Shown: positions 33,826-45,759 of the stretch, piece by piece
Layout: each line of letters starts with the position of its first letter
Position numbering within the stretch: position 1 is the first letter of the stretch
From: Lasiodiplodia sp. COLG20
Lineage: Eukaryota; Ascomycota; Dothideomycetes; Botryosphaeriales; Botryosphaeriaceae
Assembly (NCBI GenBank): GCA_009801085.1
Contig: VNWV01000006.1
Location: 62,001 to 126,000, forward strand
Direction: 5' to 3'
Length of the DNA stretch: 64,000 nt
The notes under the pieces: model-generated
Seen by the model: the letters and a program-made list of their open reading frames with translations, nothing else
Database searches by the model: none
What the model was told of the DNA's origin: nothing
Translations under genes and position numbers: made by a program

Positions 33826-35303
33826 TTACTTCCTGTCAGCAACCTCCTCCCACTGCACGCCCACCCACTCCTCCAAATACTCAGCCTCCCCGTCCTTCGC
33901 ATCCTTGGTCACACAATCCTTGGAGCAAACGCCGACAATGACTGTGCCCCACTCCATTCCGTCAAGACCCAACTCCTCAGCCTCAAGCTCCGCAATAGCC
34001 TGCGGCGTCAACTGCACCTCGAACACACGGCCCGCACCGCAATTAGCGCACTTAGGCATGCCCTTCCCGCGACCGCCCGCAGTCTTGACCTTGCCCTCCT
34101 CCACATCCTCATTATCGTCATCGTCTCCGCTATCAAGCAGCTTGCCCACCGCGTCCGTCTTGCTGTAGAGCAGCGGCTGCCCGTTCCACTCGTACCGCAG
34201 CACCTGCTCGGGGTTCTGCGCCAGGCGGTCCGCGAAGCGCTGGAACGTCTTGTCCATGAGGGACTCGTAGATCTGCTTGTCTTCCTTGCTCGCAGCGCCG
34301 CCTGCCTTGCTTTCGCTGCCCTCGCCCGCAGCGTCGTCCGGGTCCGCGGCGTTGGGGTCCAGCTGCGCGTTCGCGGGCAGCGAGTTGTCTTCGGGCGACA
34401 GCGTCTCGTAGTCGGCGTCGAGGTGGTAGGACGGGTACGGCTTGGCCAGCGCCGAGGCGTCCGTCGGCCAGGGCTCGTACGGGCGTGCTGCGGGCGCAGC
34501 TGCGGCGGCGGCGGGTTGATCACTGGTGGCGGGAGCAGCGGCGGCGATGCGTGCTTTTTCCGCAAAGGTCTGGCTCAGCTCGTCTTCCTTCTTGCCCCCA
34601 ACCACCTGCGGTGGCTTCGCCGCCAGACCGCTCGCCGGCGACGCGAACGGGTTCGCCATCGCGCCTCCACTGCCACCATTCGCAGCGAACGGATTCGCAG
34701 CAAATGGGTTCGCCTGCGCGGGCGTTGGGCCCGCACCGCCGCCAAACAGTGCTGTTCCGAGCTGCCCTTGCTTCTTCCGCCGCTCCTCCTCCTCTTTCCT
34801 GCGCTGCTCTGCCTTTGCGGCTTCTTCCTCGTTCTTCTTGCGCTCCGCGGCCGCCAGCGCGGCGTCGACCTTCACGCCGCGGACGGCGCGCACGGAGCCT
34901 GCTTTGCGCGCGCACGGCTTGCGGCGGCAGGCGAAGATGTAGAGCCGCCGGGAGTGGCCGGGGAAGTGCGTGGGCGTGTCGCCGTTGATCTGGAGGAGGA
35001 GCGGCATGGGCGAGTTGCAGACGCCGCATTTGGTGAGGGCGAAGGAGGGGGTTGTGGTCGTGTCGAGCCAGGTCTGTGGTGAATTGGTTTGTGTGGTCAG
35101 CTTGAGGAAGCTTCATTGTGGACGTAAGATTGGACTTCGGGAGGAGGGAGGGTTGCGAAGCAGGTGGGGTGTGGTACCGGATGGCCGCCGAGCTGGCTGA
35201 AGTTGTCGTCTGTTGGCTCTTTGGAGGCGTAGCCGAGGAGGACATTAGTCTCGGTGAATTCCGAGTCCTCGTCACCGGAGGAGTCGCTATCGTAGGGTGG
35301 CAT
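33826..35303 (-). CDS. PDCD2-family / Tsr4-like ribosomal protein chaperone
   Basis: A predicted 457-residue protein. Exon 1 (35303-35178) encodes the acidic N-terminus PPYDSDSSGDEDSEF and VLLGYASKEPTDDNFSQLGG. A 104-bp intron (35074-35177) follows. Exon 2 (35073-33826) gives TWLD, the zinc-binding KCGVCNSPMPLLLQI and RRLYIFACRRKPC, a long charged Ala/Glu linker, and the PDCD2 C-terminal domain (RYEWNGQPLLYSKTD, then MPKCANCGAGRVFEVQLTPQ). Yeast Tsr4 of this family is a dedicated chaperone for ribosomal protein uS5/Rps2 and is needed for 20S pre-rRNA processing; I infer the same role. Cytosolic. The linker holds repeated Asn-Pro-Phe-Ala units (NPFAANPFAANGG), which is low complexity and likely disordered. 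Confidence 0.88.
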
Positions 35304-35618
35304 CGTTTGGGCGGGGGAATGGGTGCAGGGCGCGAAGAGGTGTGTTGTTTTGAACTTTTGGGCGTCGGGCGTTGTGGTATCGCGGGGCCGTTCGAAAAAA
35401 GTTGGATTGCTCGTCTGGGGCCGATAAGATAGCGCGTCGCGCTTACCCGGCGAATATGTGGATTGCGTCATTGAAAAGGATGTCTATCTGTCCATGGGAC
35501 TTTGATCTCCACGGAATCGTTCACGAAAACTGTGAAAGCGATGTGCATGTAAAATATTGATATCCTGTTATTGCAAATGAATTTTATTTGCTCTATTTGA
35601 TTTTACATGTTCTTGCTT

Positions 35619-37649
35619 TTACTTCTTTTCTGGCTCGTCCCTCGGCATGTTCACTCCCATCATGCCCATCATGTTGCCCGCAGGTCCTGCCATACCCGCC
35701 TGCCCCTTAAAAGCCTCCAGCATGTTCTTCAACATATTATAGTCCATGTCAAGCACCTCACCGTCTTCGTCGTCGCTTCTCTCAATTTCCTCGACATCAT
35801 CATCCTCATCCGCCTTTGCCTTGCCCTTTCCTTTGATAGCTTTTTGCCCATCAGCAGTTTTGGGCTTCGGATTCAGGTTCAGTGCTCCAGCCTCCCTGAG
35901 CTCTGCCTCCATACCCTCCATCATTTTGCGGAACTCTTCCGCTTCTTTGGGATCGTAAGCTTCGTCATCCTCATCATCAGAACTCAGCTCTTCAACCTTT
36001 GCGGAACCCTTTGGTGGTGGTCTTGGAGGCCCGAACATTTTCGCCTCCGTCTCCTTCTCTTTTAGTCGTGCCTCAACTTGCTCGCCCTTCAGCTTTTTGA
36101 GATCATCGATGGGCATCTCCATGATTTCTTTGTAGACGTCGTCGGGCATGCCCATCATCTGTCGCATCATTTTCGAGAACTCTTCCTCATCGAACGAAGC
36201 CGCCTTGTCCTCCCCTTCGCTACTGACCTCGCTGTCATCCTCGTCGTCTTCCTCATCATCCTCATCGTCAACGTCCATATCATCGAGCTGCGCCCCTTCC
36301 GGACCAGCCGTCTCGTCGTTCAAGAAACTCTCGAACCGCTCAACCATCTTCCGCAAATTCTCCTGCACGTCCTTATCCCCGAAACCCTCCTCAGTACCTC
36401 GAGTGCCTTCCATGGTGAAACCCTTTTTGCCCGCAAGTTCCCGCTCAAAATCCTCGTAGTTGATGTTCATCCAGCTGTCGTCATCCTCTTGCCGGTCCCA
36501 CGCCGCAATTTCAGCGTCCGTCGGCAGGGCGTCGTCCCCATTATCAACGTCTTCCAGCAGCAGCTCGATTTCGCGCACGGCAGGCTTATCGCGGTTTTGC
36601 GGGTCACTGACCAGCATCTCGAAGCCGCACGCCAGCTTCATGCCCAACAGCAACCGGTCGTGTTCTTGCGCTTCCACATGTTGAGCGAGCGCCGACTCCC
36701 ACGCCTTGTTGGGTGCGTCAAACTCCTGCGATTTGAGCTGCGCGTAGCCGACTTTTGTGAAGCGCACGCGCACGGTTACGAGATCCTCGGGAGGGAATCG
36801 CAGGGTGCCGCCTTTCTCATCGGCCTGTTTCAGCGGCTTGAGCGCAATCGGATCACGGAGATAAAAGGCCTCGACAGCGGAGCTGATGTAGGCGGGGTTG
36901 CTGTGCAGAAGGAAGGCCAGTCGCCGTGGGATGGTAGTGAGCGCGTGATGGAGGGTGCTAGAGATTTCGGAGGGGTAGTTCCGAAGGCGGTAGAATGCCT
37001 CAGACTCGATGAGAGGAGAGTCGGTGGCTTTAGAGGGGGACGTTTTGATGATGTCGCGGGCTTCAGGCAGTGTCAGGGGTCGTTTGTCTGGAGCAGTCGG
37101 AGTACCGTCCAGGGGAATGATTTTTAGTTGGCCGTTGTTTAACCATACCTGCATGTGTGAGCAAAGACTTGTAGAAGATAGTAGATAGTAGCTTACTCTG
37201 TGTTCCGCAACTTCTGGATTGAGCCATTTAGGAAGCGTATTCGCGGCTTCTATGAGGAGGAACTCGCCGTCTGTGTCGTACACGCGTATCCAGGCATCGG
37301 CAAATTGCTTGCTGATTTCGCGAAGCAAGTAGACGATTAGCCACTCATCCGCAACGGAGTCGCCATAATTGGTGGTGCCACGCAATAACCACGTGCCATC
37401 CTCTTTCTTCAGCTCCAGCTTGAAAGACTCGCGCTGCCATATGTAGTCTTTCAGGAGTTTCTTAGTAAGCAAATTTGCTGCAGTCTCGAGACTTCGTAGC
37501 CTCTCGCGGACTTGCGAATCTGTGAACTTGGAGTCGATTACGAAGATAATGTACTCGACCGTGTCGTCCGGGAGGCGCTTGGGAAAGCCGTCGAAGCCTT
37601 CGCCAAACCATTTGAAATCATTTTGGTGCGTGTCGACGATATGTTCCAT
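35619..37649 (-). CDS. SGT1/Ecdysoneless-family protein
   Basis: Homolog of the Ecd/SGT1 family (not the Sgt1 Hsp90 cochaperone), implicated in transcription control and pre-mRNA splicing. Marks include DDTVEYIIFVID, WQRESFKLELKKEDGTWLL, GDSVADEWLIVYLLREISKQ, AWIRVYDTDGEFLLIEAA and LPKWLNPEVAEHRVWLNNG. The C-terminal half is acidic with an Asp/Glu run (DMDVDDEDDEEDDEDDSEVS) and MMRQMMGM. A 48-bp intron (37149-37196, GTAAGC...GCAG) splits AEHR and VWLNNG, giving 660 residues. The intron has no stop and is a multiple of three, so an unspliced message would add 16 residues (VSYYLLSSTSLCSHMQ). Family alignment favours splicing. The ATG at 37649 is unambiguous. Confidence 0.87.
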   Translation of the reverse strand: MEHIVDTHQNDFKWFGEGFDGFPKRLPDDTVEYIIFVIDSKFTDSQVRERLRSLETAANLLTKKLLKDYIWQRESFKLELKKEDGTWLLRGTTNYGDSVADEWLIVYLLREISKQFADAWIRVYDTDGEFLLIEAANTLPKWLNPEVAEHRVSYYLLSSTSLCSHMQVWLNNGQLKIIPLDGTPTAPDKRPLTLPEARDIIKTSPSKATDSPLIESEAFYRLRNYPSEISSTLHHALTTIPRRLAFLLHSNPAYISSAVEAFYLRDPIALKPLKQADEKGGTLRFPPEDLVTVRVRFTKVGYAQLKSQEFDAPNKAWESALAQHVEAQEHDRLLLGMKLACGFEMLVSDPQNRDKPAVREIELLLEDVDNGDDALPTDAEIAAWDRQEDDDSWMNINYEDFERELAGKKGFTMEGTRGTEEGFGDKDVQENLRKMVERFESFLNDETAGPEGAQLDDMDVDDEDDEEDDEDDSEVSSEGEDKAASFDEEEFSKMMRQMMGMPDDVYKEIMEMPIDDLKKLKGEQVEARLKEKETEAKMFGPPRPPPKGSAKVEELSSDDEDDEAYDPKEAEEFRKMMEGMEAELREAGALNLNPKPKTADGQKAIKGKGKAKADEDDDVEEIERSDDEDGEVLDMDYNMLKNMLEAFKGQAGMAGPAGNMMGMMGVNMPRDEPEKK

Positions 37650-38068
37650 GGCCGAAGATGCCCAGCCACAGTGTACTGCAGAATATGATGCAGAAGGGAT
37701 CTTGAAAAGTTCCGCCCCAGCTGACGATCTGCTTCGTTAGCGCAGAGCGGAAAAGAGTGGCGGCTCCGTTGATGGCAAAGACGGAAGGTCTTGGCGCGTG
37801 TGGTCCGTGCAGCACCCGCAGGCAGCCTCGGGGACGCCAATCCCAAAACGACAACAGCAAAATAAACAACCGTTAGAAGCTACAACCACCCACCTCCCCG
37901 CCGAAACGGCAACGACAACAATCCACACGCGCCCGCCATTGCGCGCCAACACCGCCAATTTTTTCTATTTTCTGCCTTTGCGCATGCTTATGACTTACCC
38001 ACCATAGCCACGAGAGCAGCTACGTGCGCCTAACTACAGCCCAACACAAAAAATACACAAAGGCCACC

Positions 38069-41000
38069 ATGGCGTACCTCTACCCGGACACTCCACGCAC
38101 CGCGTACGGCGAAGGCGACCAGACACGCCTATCGGCCGACGACCTCGACATGTCCATCGAGCCATCCTTCCACTCGCCCTCCAAGCACGGCGACGACCTC
38201 GTGCGCCAGATGCGCGGCCAACGAACCCCGCGCGGCCTGAAGACGCCCTCGGCCGGAGCCCGCAACCCGCTCGTCGCCTCCCACAGTCGCCGGCAGCAGC
38301 CGCAGCCGGGCAAACAAGAGTTCACACCGCTACTCAAGAGCGCGATGAAGAATAGGATATCGAATGCGTACGACAGGGAGCTTGGCGGCGGCAATGGTGG
38401 TCCGGTCTTCAAGGGCCCCATTCAGACTCCTGCTGCGCTGAAGCCTGGGTACAAATTCGATAACAGCCCATTGCCAGAGGGGAGCTCGATGTACGATGGC
38501 TCGTCAGTGACTGAAACCACCGAATTGGCGGACCCAGCGCCACCGCTTGCGAGCAGCAGTATAATGTCTACGCCGATGGCGTTGCCTCGGTCGGGCGAAA
38601 TGGACAGGGGGAATATGCTTACACTGCGTGAACAGGAAGCAGTACGTCTTCAGTTGTGGAGCTAGATAGATTGCATGTGGCTGACACGGCAGGAATGCAG
38701 AAACTCGCGCAAATCGACAAGGAGAATTTCGGCCTGAAGCTCAAGATCCACTACCTCGAGGAGAACCTGAAACGGACTGGCAGCGATTACGAACAAGATG
38801 CCCTAAGAGAAAATACCGAACTCAAAGTCGACCGCGCCCAGATGCAGCTCGAGTTGAAGAAAATGAAGCAATCGCTGCGCAAAGCTGAAAAGGAGCTCGA
38901 GGAATACCGCCAGCAACTAGAGGACTACGCTGAGAAGGTCAGGAAGAGGCATCTTGACGCAAGCGCACGAGAGGAAATCGAGGAGCTGAAGAAGCTTGCG
39001 GAATCGAGAGCCGCTGAGCTTGAGAAACTACAGAAAAATGTGGATTCGGCTAGCAAGGACAACGAAGACGTGGAGAAGCTACAGGGTGAGATTGAGGACC
39101 TGGAACATGAGCTCAGGCAAAAGGATCAGGAGCTGGACGAAAAGGATGAGCAGCTCGAGGATCTGCGTGCGAAGCTTGAGGCGGCGGAGGGTGGGGACGG
39201 TGATTCCGAGGAGAAGCAACGAGTCATTGATGAACAATCCGACAAGATCGACGAACTCGAGGATCAGCTGCGGCAAACAGCCAAAGAGAGAGACGAGAAG
39301 GAGGATGAACTCGAAGAACTCCACGAAAGGCTGGAAACCATGGAAGGCGAGAAGGACAACCAGCTCAAGGCATTGCAACGGCAACTGGAATCTTTTGAGC
39401 GGGCAAAGAAGGATGATTTCTCAGCATTGGAGGAGAAGGTTCGGCTGAAGGATTTGGACATCAAGTCCCTGGAGCGTCAAGTTGAGTCTGCCGAGCGCGA
39501 GAAGCAAAACGAAATCGACGCGCTTCTGGACCGCGTGAGGATCGCTGAAGCTTCTGGCGGAAATCAGGCTCAACTCGCCCAACAAGCTGCCAACGAGGCT
39601 CGCGAGAAATTGCAACAGATGAGCCGCCAGAAGGATGAGGAAATTTCCGCTCTGAAGGCCCGTTTGGATGCAGCCGAAATCCTGGGAGACAAACTCGAGG
39701 AATGCCAATACCAATTGCGCCAATATGCCGACGACGCGAGGCGCCGGGACGCCGTTGAAGACAGAAGAGAGCAGGAGATCCAAAACCTCCGTGAACAGCT
39801 TCGGGTCTCAGAGCGGAACATGAGCCCACTAAAGAAACGGGTAGGAGAACGTGAGGACGCTGACCGAGACTTGGAGAAGCTCCGAACTACTTTGGCTGAG
39901 CGTGATTGGGAAGTTTCTAACTTGAAGCGCACCATCGAGTCGCAGTCCTTATCCCTGGAAGAGCTTAAGCGCTCCCAACTCGATGCCGCAAGCCGATCCT
40001 CGGATGCAGAGGGTATCAAGAGGGCTTTGGAGTTCACCAGGAAGGACCTTGAGCAAAGCCGCAGGACCCAGGAGCAAGCCGAATTTACTCTCGCTCAGCG
40101 CACACGCGAACTGGAATCAGCTCGGCAATCTTTGGAGGAACTCAGGCGATCTCAGCTGGAGGCCGCAAGCCGCTCTTCGGACGTTGAGGGTCTCAACAGG
40201 GCTCTGGAATTCACACGGAAAGATCTTGAGCACAACCGCAGAACCCAGGAGCAACTCGACGCTACCCTCTCTCAACGCACTCGGGACCTGGAGTCAGTTC
40301 GCAAGTCTCTGGATGAACGTACAAATGAACTTGAAACCGTTCGTAGGACTCTTGACCAGCGCACCGTGGAGCTCAATGACAAGAGCAGGGAGTTGGAGAC
40401 TGCTAAACGGACCTTGGCTCAGCGATCTGAGGAGATTGAGCTGCTCCGTAATAGCATGGAGGAGCCCGACACCCAGTTCGAGATTGTGAACAACCTTGCC
40501 CGGGAGCGTGAGCAGGATCTCGACCGCCTTCGTTCAACTATCAACGCTCGCGAGAAGGATCTCGAGGCTGTCCAGAAGCTGGCCAACGAGAGACTTGAAG
40601 CTATCAACGCCCTGCGAGAAGAGCTTACGAGCTCAAAGCAGGAGCTCGAGGACGAGATCGAAGTCTTGATTGCTGCTGCCGACGAAGCCGACGTAGAAAA
40701 AGAGGCTATGGAGTTCAGGCTTGCGCAGCTAGAGGAGGAAGCCAAGGGCTCTGACGATGTCCGAAGCAAGCTCGAGCCACTTGAGCAGCGCCTCCGTACC
40801 GCCGACCGGGAGAAGGCCAGCCTTCAGTCTGAAATTGAATCACTTAAGCAGGATCTTGGTATTGCAGACAAAGATCGGGAGTCTCTCCAGGCACGCGTGC
40901 GCAAGCTCGCTCAGGAGCTTGAGCAGCTACGTGCGTCCGCCAACAAGGGCCCCGACGTCACCTCCACCGGCGAACGCCGTGACTTGCACGAAGCCGTCAA

Positions 41001-41891
41001 GTCTGCACAGCTTGAGGCCGAAGAGCTCCGCCTCGAGCTCACGAACCGCGAGAAGCAGCTGTCCGACCTGCAGTCCAAGGTCCGTGAGGACAAGAAGAAG
41101 CTCCGGACGGCAGAGTTGGAGAATGAAGAACTCAGGCTTCAAATTTCCGAGAAGGATGGCGAGTTGGAGGCCTACGCCGCCCGCTTCAAGCGCGAGGGTG
41201 GCACCAACCGTGACGCCAGCAAGAAGCACACTGCCGACCTGAAGGAGCTGCACGAGATGCTCCGCAACGCGACGCTCGAGGTGGAAGAGCTGCAACTCGC
41301 GCTTTCCGAGCGCGATACGCAGATGGACGCACTGGCGAAGGAGTCACGCCAGCTCATCCGTGAGAAGGAGCGGAAGCTTAAGGCGCTCCAGCTGCAGGCT
41401 GACGCCAGCGGCGACGCGGTTGAGCTCAAGGCACAGCTGTCGGAGAAGGACAAGAGGCACTCGAGCGAGCTCAAGGGCCTGGCCAAGCAGATCCAGTACC
41501 TCCGTGCCAGGTGCGCGCGCGAGGAGAACTTCCGCGAGGGCTTGGCGTACGAGAAGAGATTCTTCATGATGCAGATCGAGACGTACAACCAATGGTATGG
41601 TGCCCCCTTCTCACTGTTCAGTTGGAATTGCAAAGCTAACGCGATATTGTTGCCTACAGCACTCAAGCGGATCTCCGTCTCGTCGAGGAAATGGGCATCA
41701 CGCCCGATGTATCTTTCCGTCAGCGCAAGCCCTCCCTCCGTACCGCCGGTCTGGCCATTATCGCCGGCATTCGCATGCGCAAGATGCGCGAGGAGTGGGC
41801 CAACAGCAAGAAACTGCACGATGCCCTTGTGAAGAAGTTGGAGAGCATGAGGAGGGCCGGGAGAGCGAGTGGAAGAGGGTTGAGGGCCTGA
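38069..41891 (+). CDS. ApsB/Mto1-like spindle-pole and microtubule-organising coiled-coil protein
   Basis: A predicted 1232-residue, mostly coiled-coil protein. The ATG at 38069 lies in an ideal context (GCCACCATGG). After a disordered, Pro/Ser-rich 180 residues comes a Cnn_1N (centrosomin motif 1) segment, MLTLREQEA joined to KLAQIDKENFGLKLKIHYLE, which recruits gamma-tubulin complexes in this family. Heptad-rich coiled coil fills about 200-1120, with internal near-repeats (SRSSDxEGxxRALEFTRKDL occurs twice). The C-terminal PACT-like domain QYLRARCAREENFREGLAYE, KRFFMMQIETYNQ, then ADLRLVEEMGI targets centrosomes or spindle poles. Introns are 38642-38700 and 41595-41659. The acceptor at 38700 is chosen over the AG at 38692 because only it keeps the frame. 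Likely at spindle pole body and septal organising centres. Confidence 0.87.
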
Positions 41892-43431
41892 ATTACGTGG
41901 TGAAAGAAGGAGGGATGTCTCGAGGCGAAATTGGTCTATTCATAGGCGTTTTCTTGTGGTTGGGCTGAAGCATGGGTGGTCTTGTGGGCTTGAGGGTCTC
42001 GGAGTTGTTTTGGGGTTTATTGAGCGTATCTTGCTCTTGGGGCGTTGATTGTACCGCCTCGTAAAAAGGCTGTATAGGGATTGGTGGTTTATGATACTTT
42101 ATTCATACTTGTCTTACAAATGGTTCATATGTCTATGTCACTTGATGATATTGGAAAAATACGCAAGAGCTTCTACCCTGTCAGATGGTTTTAAGGCTAA
42201 TTAGCGATACGCTTCGTCTTGCCGAGTTGCGACATTGGTAGTCGCTCCTGGGTATCCGTAGCCTTGTTGCAAATCAGGCCACACGCTTGTGTATACAGCT
42301 TCACAGCGTGCCGAAATCTCTACAGACCGACTTGCATTCCCATACGTTTATTAATCTGACTACGGTAATTACAACGAGAATGGCCGACATCAATGACCAT
42401 AGCAGTCACGACACACTATTCAGACCGCTGAGGAATCATGGGCCAGGTCCTCCACCTCGGATACAAATACGGGTACGCAAGCAGACTTTACCATACAAAG
42501 ACAAATGACGTATTTGGCGGCACCCTTCCCAGTGTTTCCAATGCGTCATTTAGCTTCCGAGGACCATGCGTTCGAATCCTTATCGTTGGTTGACAGTTGC
42601 TAATATTGTCACAGTTCTGAAGCCTTTCCTGCATCATCACCGGCCAACAATTGGCCATAATGTGTATGGTTAGCCCCCCAGATGTGTTTAAAGCTCACTT
42701 CCGTGTGGTGATGCACATGGGTTCAAAGCTCTACTTATTCCTCCTATTCCTCTCACTCGACAATGGCGGATCTCGGAACTGGTCACTAAGGTATGTAAAT
42801 TCTCATTAGCGTGGTCTTCGGAAGCTTTTTTTTTTTTTTTCCCAAGCCAACTTCACCTAATAAGAGGCTATCCTGTGAGAACATCCTACGAATGGGGAGA
42901 CCGGCCATGGTAACAATGCCAAACGGGAATACCTACGTCAAGTACATCTACTGTAGAGCCTTCGGCATGTCTCAACTGGACGAAGATGCTGGATCCTGCG
43001 ACAAGTCCCTTCAGTTGAAGATATGATATCGCTATGAGGATAGTAAGAAGCGCAGTTCAAATTTAGTATGACTGTACGATGTCATTGTTGATCAGCACTC
43101 TTTCGACTTGCAATTTGTGTCAAATTGAAGACAGAATCTGCTATGAATATGGTGTATTATAAGTCAACCCCGCCAGAAGCTTACCCTGAAAGTAATGGTG
43201 TGGCTTGGTGAGTCAGAGCGAACGCATAAAATATCCTATATTGGAGGCCGCCATTTCAGCCGAATCGATATAGATACAGATTGAGTATAACCATGGTGTC
43301 GGTCAATTATCGCAGAAGCCCTTGGAGAACCATACCGGAGGTCCCATAGCAACGTAGGTATCATCCGCCCGGCTCGAGTTTGTCACCCCTCTCGAATCCG
43401 CCACCACTTTACGTTTTGATACGTAGTCTGC
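41892..43431. other. Intergenic, nothing firm
   Basis: About 1.5 kb of AT-richer DNA. It contains a poly-T tract at about 42828-42841 and short frames without family features. No RNA gene is recognised; a GTTCGAATCC box at about 42571 lacks a foldable tRNA around it. Confidence 0.45.
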
Positions 43432-43812
43432 TTAGATGGTGTACGTGTCTTCCATGACGCCAATGGTGGTGATTTTCTCCAGCATAATCTTGAAAGCCTT
43501 GTCATTGGCCTCGATAGCATGGTTGATGGCTTGGGTGAGTCCGTCCTTGACAGTCGAGGAGGTGAGGCTGTTGATGTAAAACTTCATCTGTTGGAGAGCC
43601 TTGCTCTCCTCGCAGTACGTCTTAACCATAGAGTTGACCTTGTTGGTTGTTTGTTTCTCAACTTCCAATTCGGCCTTGGTGTCCAGCAATTTGTTCTCGA
43701 GGGTGGCGATCTGCCCATTTTTGATTTCGTTCTTGCGAACGAGGCAGTCCTTTTGGGCTTTCAAGCTGGCGACTGTTGCGCGGAGACAATCGGCCTCAGT
43801 AAGAAGCGACAT
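43432..43812 (-). CDS. Small coiled-coil hypothetical protein
   Basis: A 126-residue, single-exon frame opening MSLLTEADCLRATVASLKAQ. Residues 5-60 form a plausible coiled coil (LRATVASLKAQKDCLVRKNE, then IATLENKLLDTKAELEVEKQ). The C-terminal half, MKFYINSLTSSTVKDGLTQA followed by IEANDKAFKIMLEKI, looks helical. No signal peptide or membrane segment. I recognise no family. Amphipathic periodicity and a real ATG make it more credible than neighbouring frames, but it could be a lineage-specific or dubious gene. The opposite strand is also open for 120 codons, which weakens the case. Confidence 0.45.
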   Translation of the reverse strand: MSLLTEADCLRATVASLKAQKDCLVRKNEIKNGQIATLENKLLDTKAELEVEKQTTNKVNSMVKTYCEESKALQQMKFYINSLTSSTVKDGLTQAINHAIEANDKAFKIMLEKITTIGVMEDTYTI

Positions 43813-44770
43813 TGCGTAGACCTGACTCGGAGATGGTCAGTACTCGGAAATCCGCGTCGGAGAAGTGACTGCATACTTTGAGACGTGGAAGGAGACGAAG
43901 TACGGAGGCAGAGGGCGGTGCATTTCAAGCTCCGAACGGAGAAGAGGCTCTCTCTCCTGACGCTTTCGGACTGTCCTCACCTTCTCCTGCTTTGGCCATG
44001 GCTCACCCGGGCCAACTGGTTCTGGGTGTCGCGACCCGACGGCGGGTCGAGACGATTGAGGTGAAGCTAGAAGGTGGATCGGCGCGGTAGGGTGGTGCGG
44101 TGGTGCGGAAGACGACTGTGACGCTTCGAAGATGAAGTAAAGTCGCGCGGCGGTTGTTGTCAGTTGAAGGAAAGCAGGGTCGAGCGTGACTGCAGTTTAG
44201 ATGCGAGTCGCTCGTTTAGCCGGAATAGCCCCGTGGGGCGCCGTTCTCGCTCTATGACGTAATTGGTCGCACGTCTGGCTGCATCAATGCTCCGACCTGT
44301 CACTGAAGGCTAGTGAAGGCCTCCGTGCAGACGGCGAAGCTCAGCGCTGATGGTGTTCAATGGCGTCGAATAAGGCCTTAGCTCAAGGGTGAGTTGTCTA
44401 CATTGAGAACAGCGCCTAATTAATAAAGAGTACCTAACCATCAGAAAGAGTTGACAGTTGAGCCTTATCCTCCGATAACCGTAAAGATCCGCCTTCATCT
44501 GGTGTACCTCGCCGCCATGAGTACTGGCATGAGCTCAGAACGAACGATTAATTGGCTTGTACAGCATATATATTTGATGAATCTGCAGGGTAATTCATAG
44601 AATACTCGTAGAAGGTGCAGAATAAACTGCTATTAAGTGGCTCACTAACAATCAGAGACTAGAATACAGCAAACAAAATGTAAGAGGAAAGAAATGGCAA
44701 TACCACAGAATCTGAAAGCGCAGCAGGAACCGGCAACCGCTTGTGTCTCAAATCCGATCCTACAAGTCAT
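43813..44770. other. Intergenic, nothing recognised
   Basis: About 960 bp between two minus-strand genes, the upstream flank of the coiled-coil frame and the 3' flank of the DUF6594 gene. No motif is assigned. Confidence 0.4.
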
Positions 44771-45759
44771 TCACGTACTTTGTAGGAATACAACCAAAAC
44801 TGCCGCGTATCTGAAATGAATGTTAGTATGAAAACCCTAGTGGATGGTGATCGAATTCATGTATCTGGTCCTCGGACTTACGCAGCAGCACCAGCAAGAC
44901 TCTCAAATGGCCTCACGACAGCCGTCAGGGACAAGAGCACCACGAAACCAACGATAAAAGCGGTGATAATTCCAAGCCTGACCGACATCTCTTGAACTCT
45001 AGCCAGAATCCAGAGCGGTGCGATCAGCATCGTTAAACCGATGGCCGTGATGACCAATGCGACAAAGTGGTCGATTCGCTGATCGGAAGCATAGCGGACA
45101 TTTTCATCGTCATTTTCGGAAAGTATGCGTCTCCACACTCGTGCCAGGCGAAAATGTGAAGAACGTTCCAAGAGGCGGCGTAAAGGTGCTTTCGTCTTAG
45201 GTACCATGCTGAAGAGGTCAGATGTATGATTTATATACTCCGTTTCATCCGTCAAGATTGCATGTTGGTGGTTATGAAACCAGTTCGAAATGCTGGTGAC
45301 ATCTTTATCCTGAACACGCGGGCGCGAGCGGATATTCGAGTGTTGGATGACGAGCTCATATACGGGTGGGTGAGCTCACTCCAGTAACAATTTTTTTCTT
45401 GTTGGGGAAGGTAACTTACTATACGCTCTGAGCTTCCGGTCAATTTCGCGGAGAAGTTTCAGACGATTAGGCAAGGTCTCGCATCTAAAAGAGTCGTTTC
45501 GCTTCTCCGGGTCCCTGCTTTGGGCAACTTGATGATCCAAATATGATAGCTGGTCCTCCAATTCCACGAGTTCATCTTGAGCAGCGAGGAGGACCCGTGC
45601 TGTCAATGCGCTAAAGCGGCGGAGTACGAAGAAATCATCATCCGAGGTGACAAACTTGACGAATTTCGGATATCCTTCAGACTTCCAAGGCTGTGAGTGT
45701 AAGGCTGCGTTCTCGGTATCGGTGGCCATGGCCGGGCTTGAAGCTGATCCCGTGGACAT
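44771..45759 (-). CDS. DUF6594-domain membrane protein
   Basis: A predicted 290-residue protein. Exons are 45759-45420, 45374-44882 and 44810-44771. Introns are 45 bp (45375-45419, GTAAGT...GAG) and 71 bp (44811-44881, GTAAGT...TCAG). The N-terminal half has the family pattern GYPKFVKFVTSDDDFFVLRR, LLAAQDELVELEDQLSYLDH, DPEKRNDSFRC and LLREIDRKLRAY. The middle has ELVIQHSNIRSRPRVQDKDV, then a two- to three-helix membrane region at the C-terminus (FVALVITAIGLTMLIAPLWI, LGIITAFIVGFVVLLSL, then YAAVLVVFLQ from the tiny last exon). DUF6594 proteins are abundant in Pezizomycotina and of unknown function; some occur in loci with HET-type genes. An in-frame ATG ten codons downstream is an alternative start. 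Confidence 0.8.

Noticed and set aside
33736..35082. 448-codon open frame antisense to the PDCD2/Tsr4-like gene
   Set aside because: Arg/Leu/Val-rich low complexity typical of the reverse strand of a biased coding region; the opposite strand has clear domains.
36078..37127. 349-codon open frame antisense to the Ecd-family gene
   Set aside because: Shadow of an acidic coding region; no domain, and it crosses no splice signals of its own.
38642..38692. Acceptor AG at 38692 for the first ApsB-like intron
   Set aside because: It shifts the frame; the AG at 38699-38700 keeps phase and joins LREQEA to KLAQIDKENF.
42560..42590. GTTCGAATCC box resembling a tRNA T-loop
   Set aside because: No matching acceptor and D arms could be folded around it.
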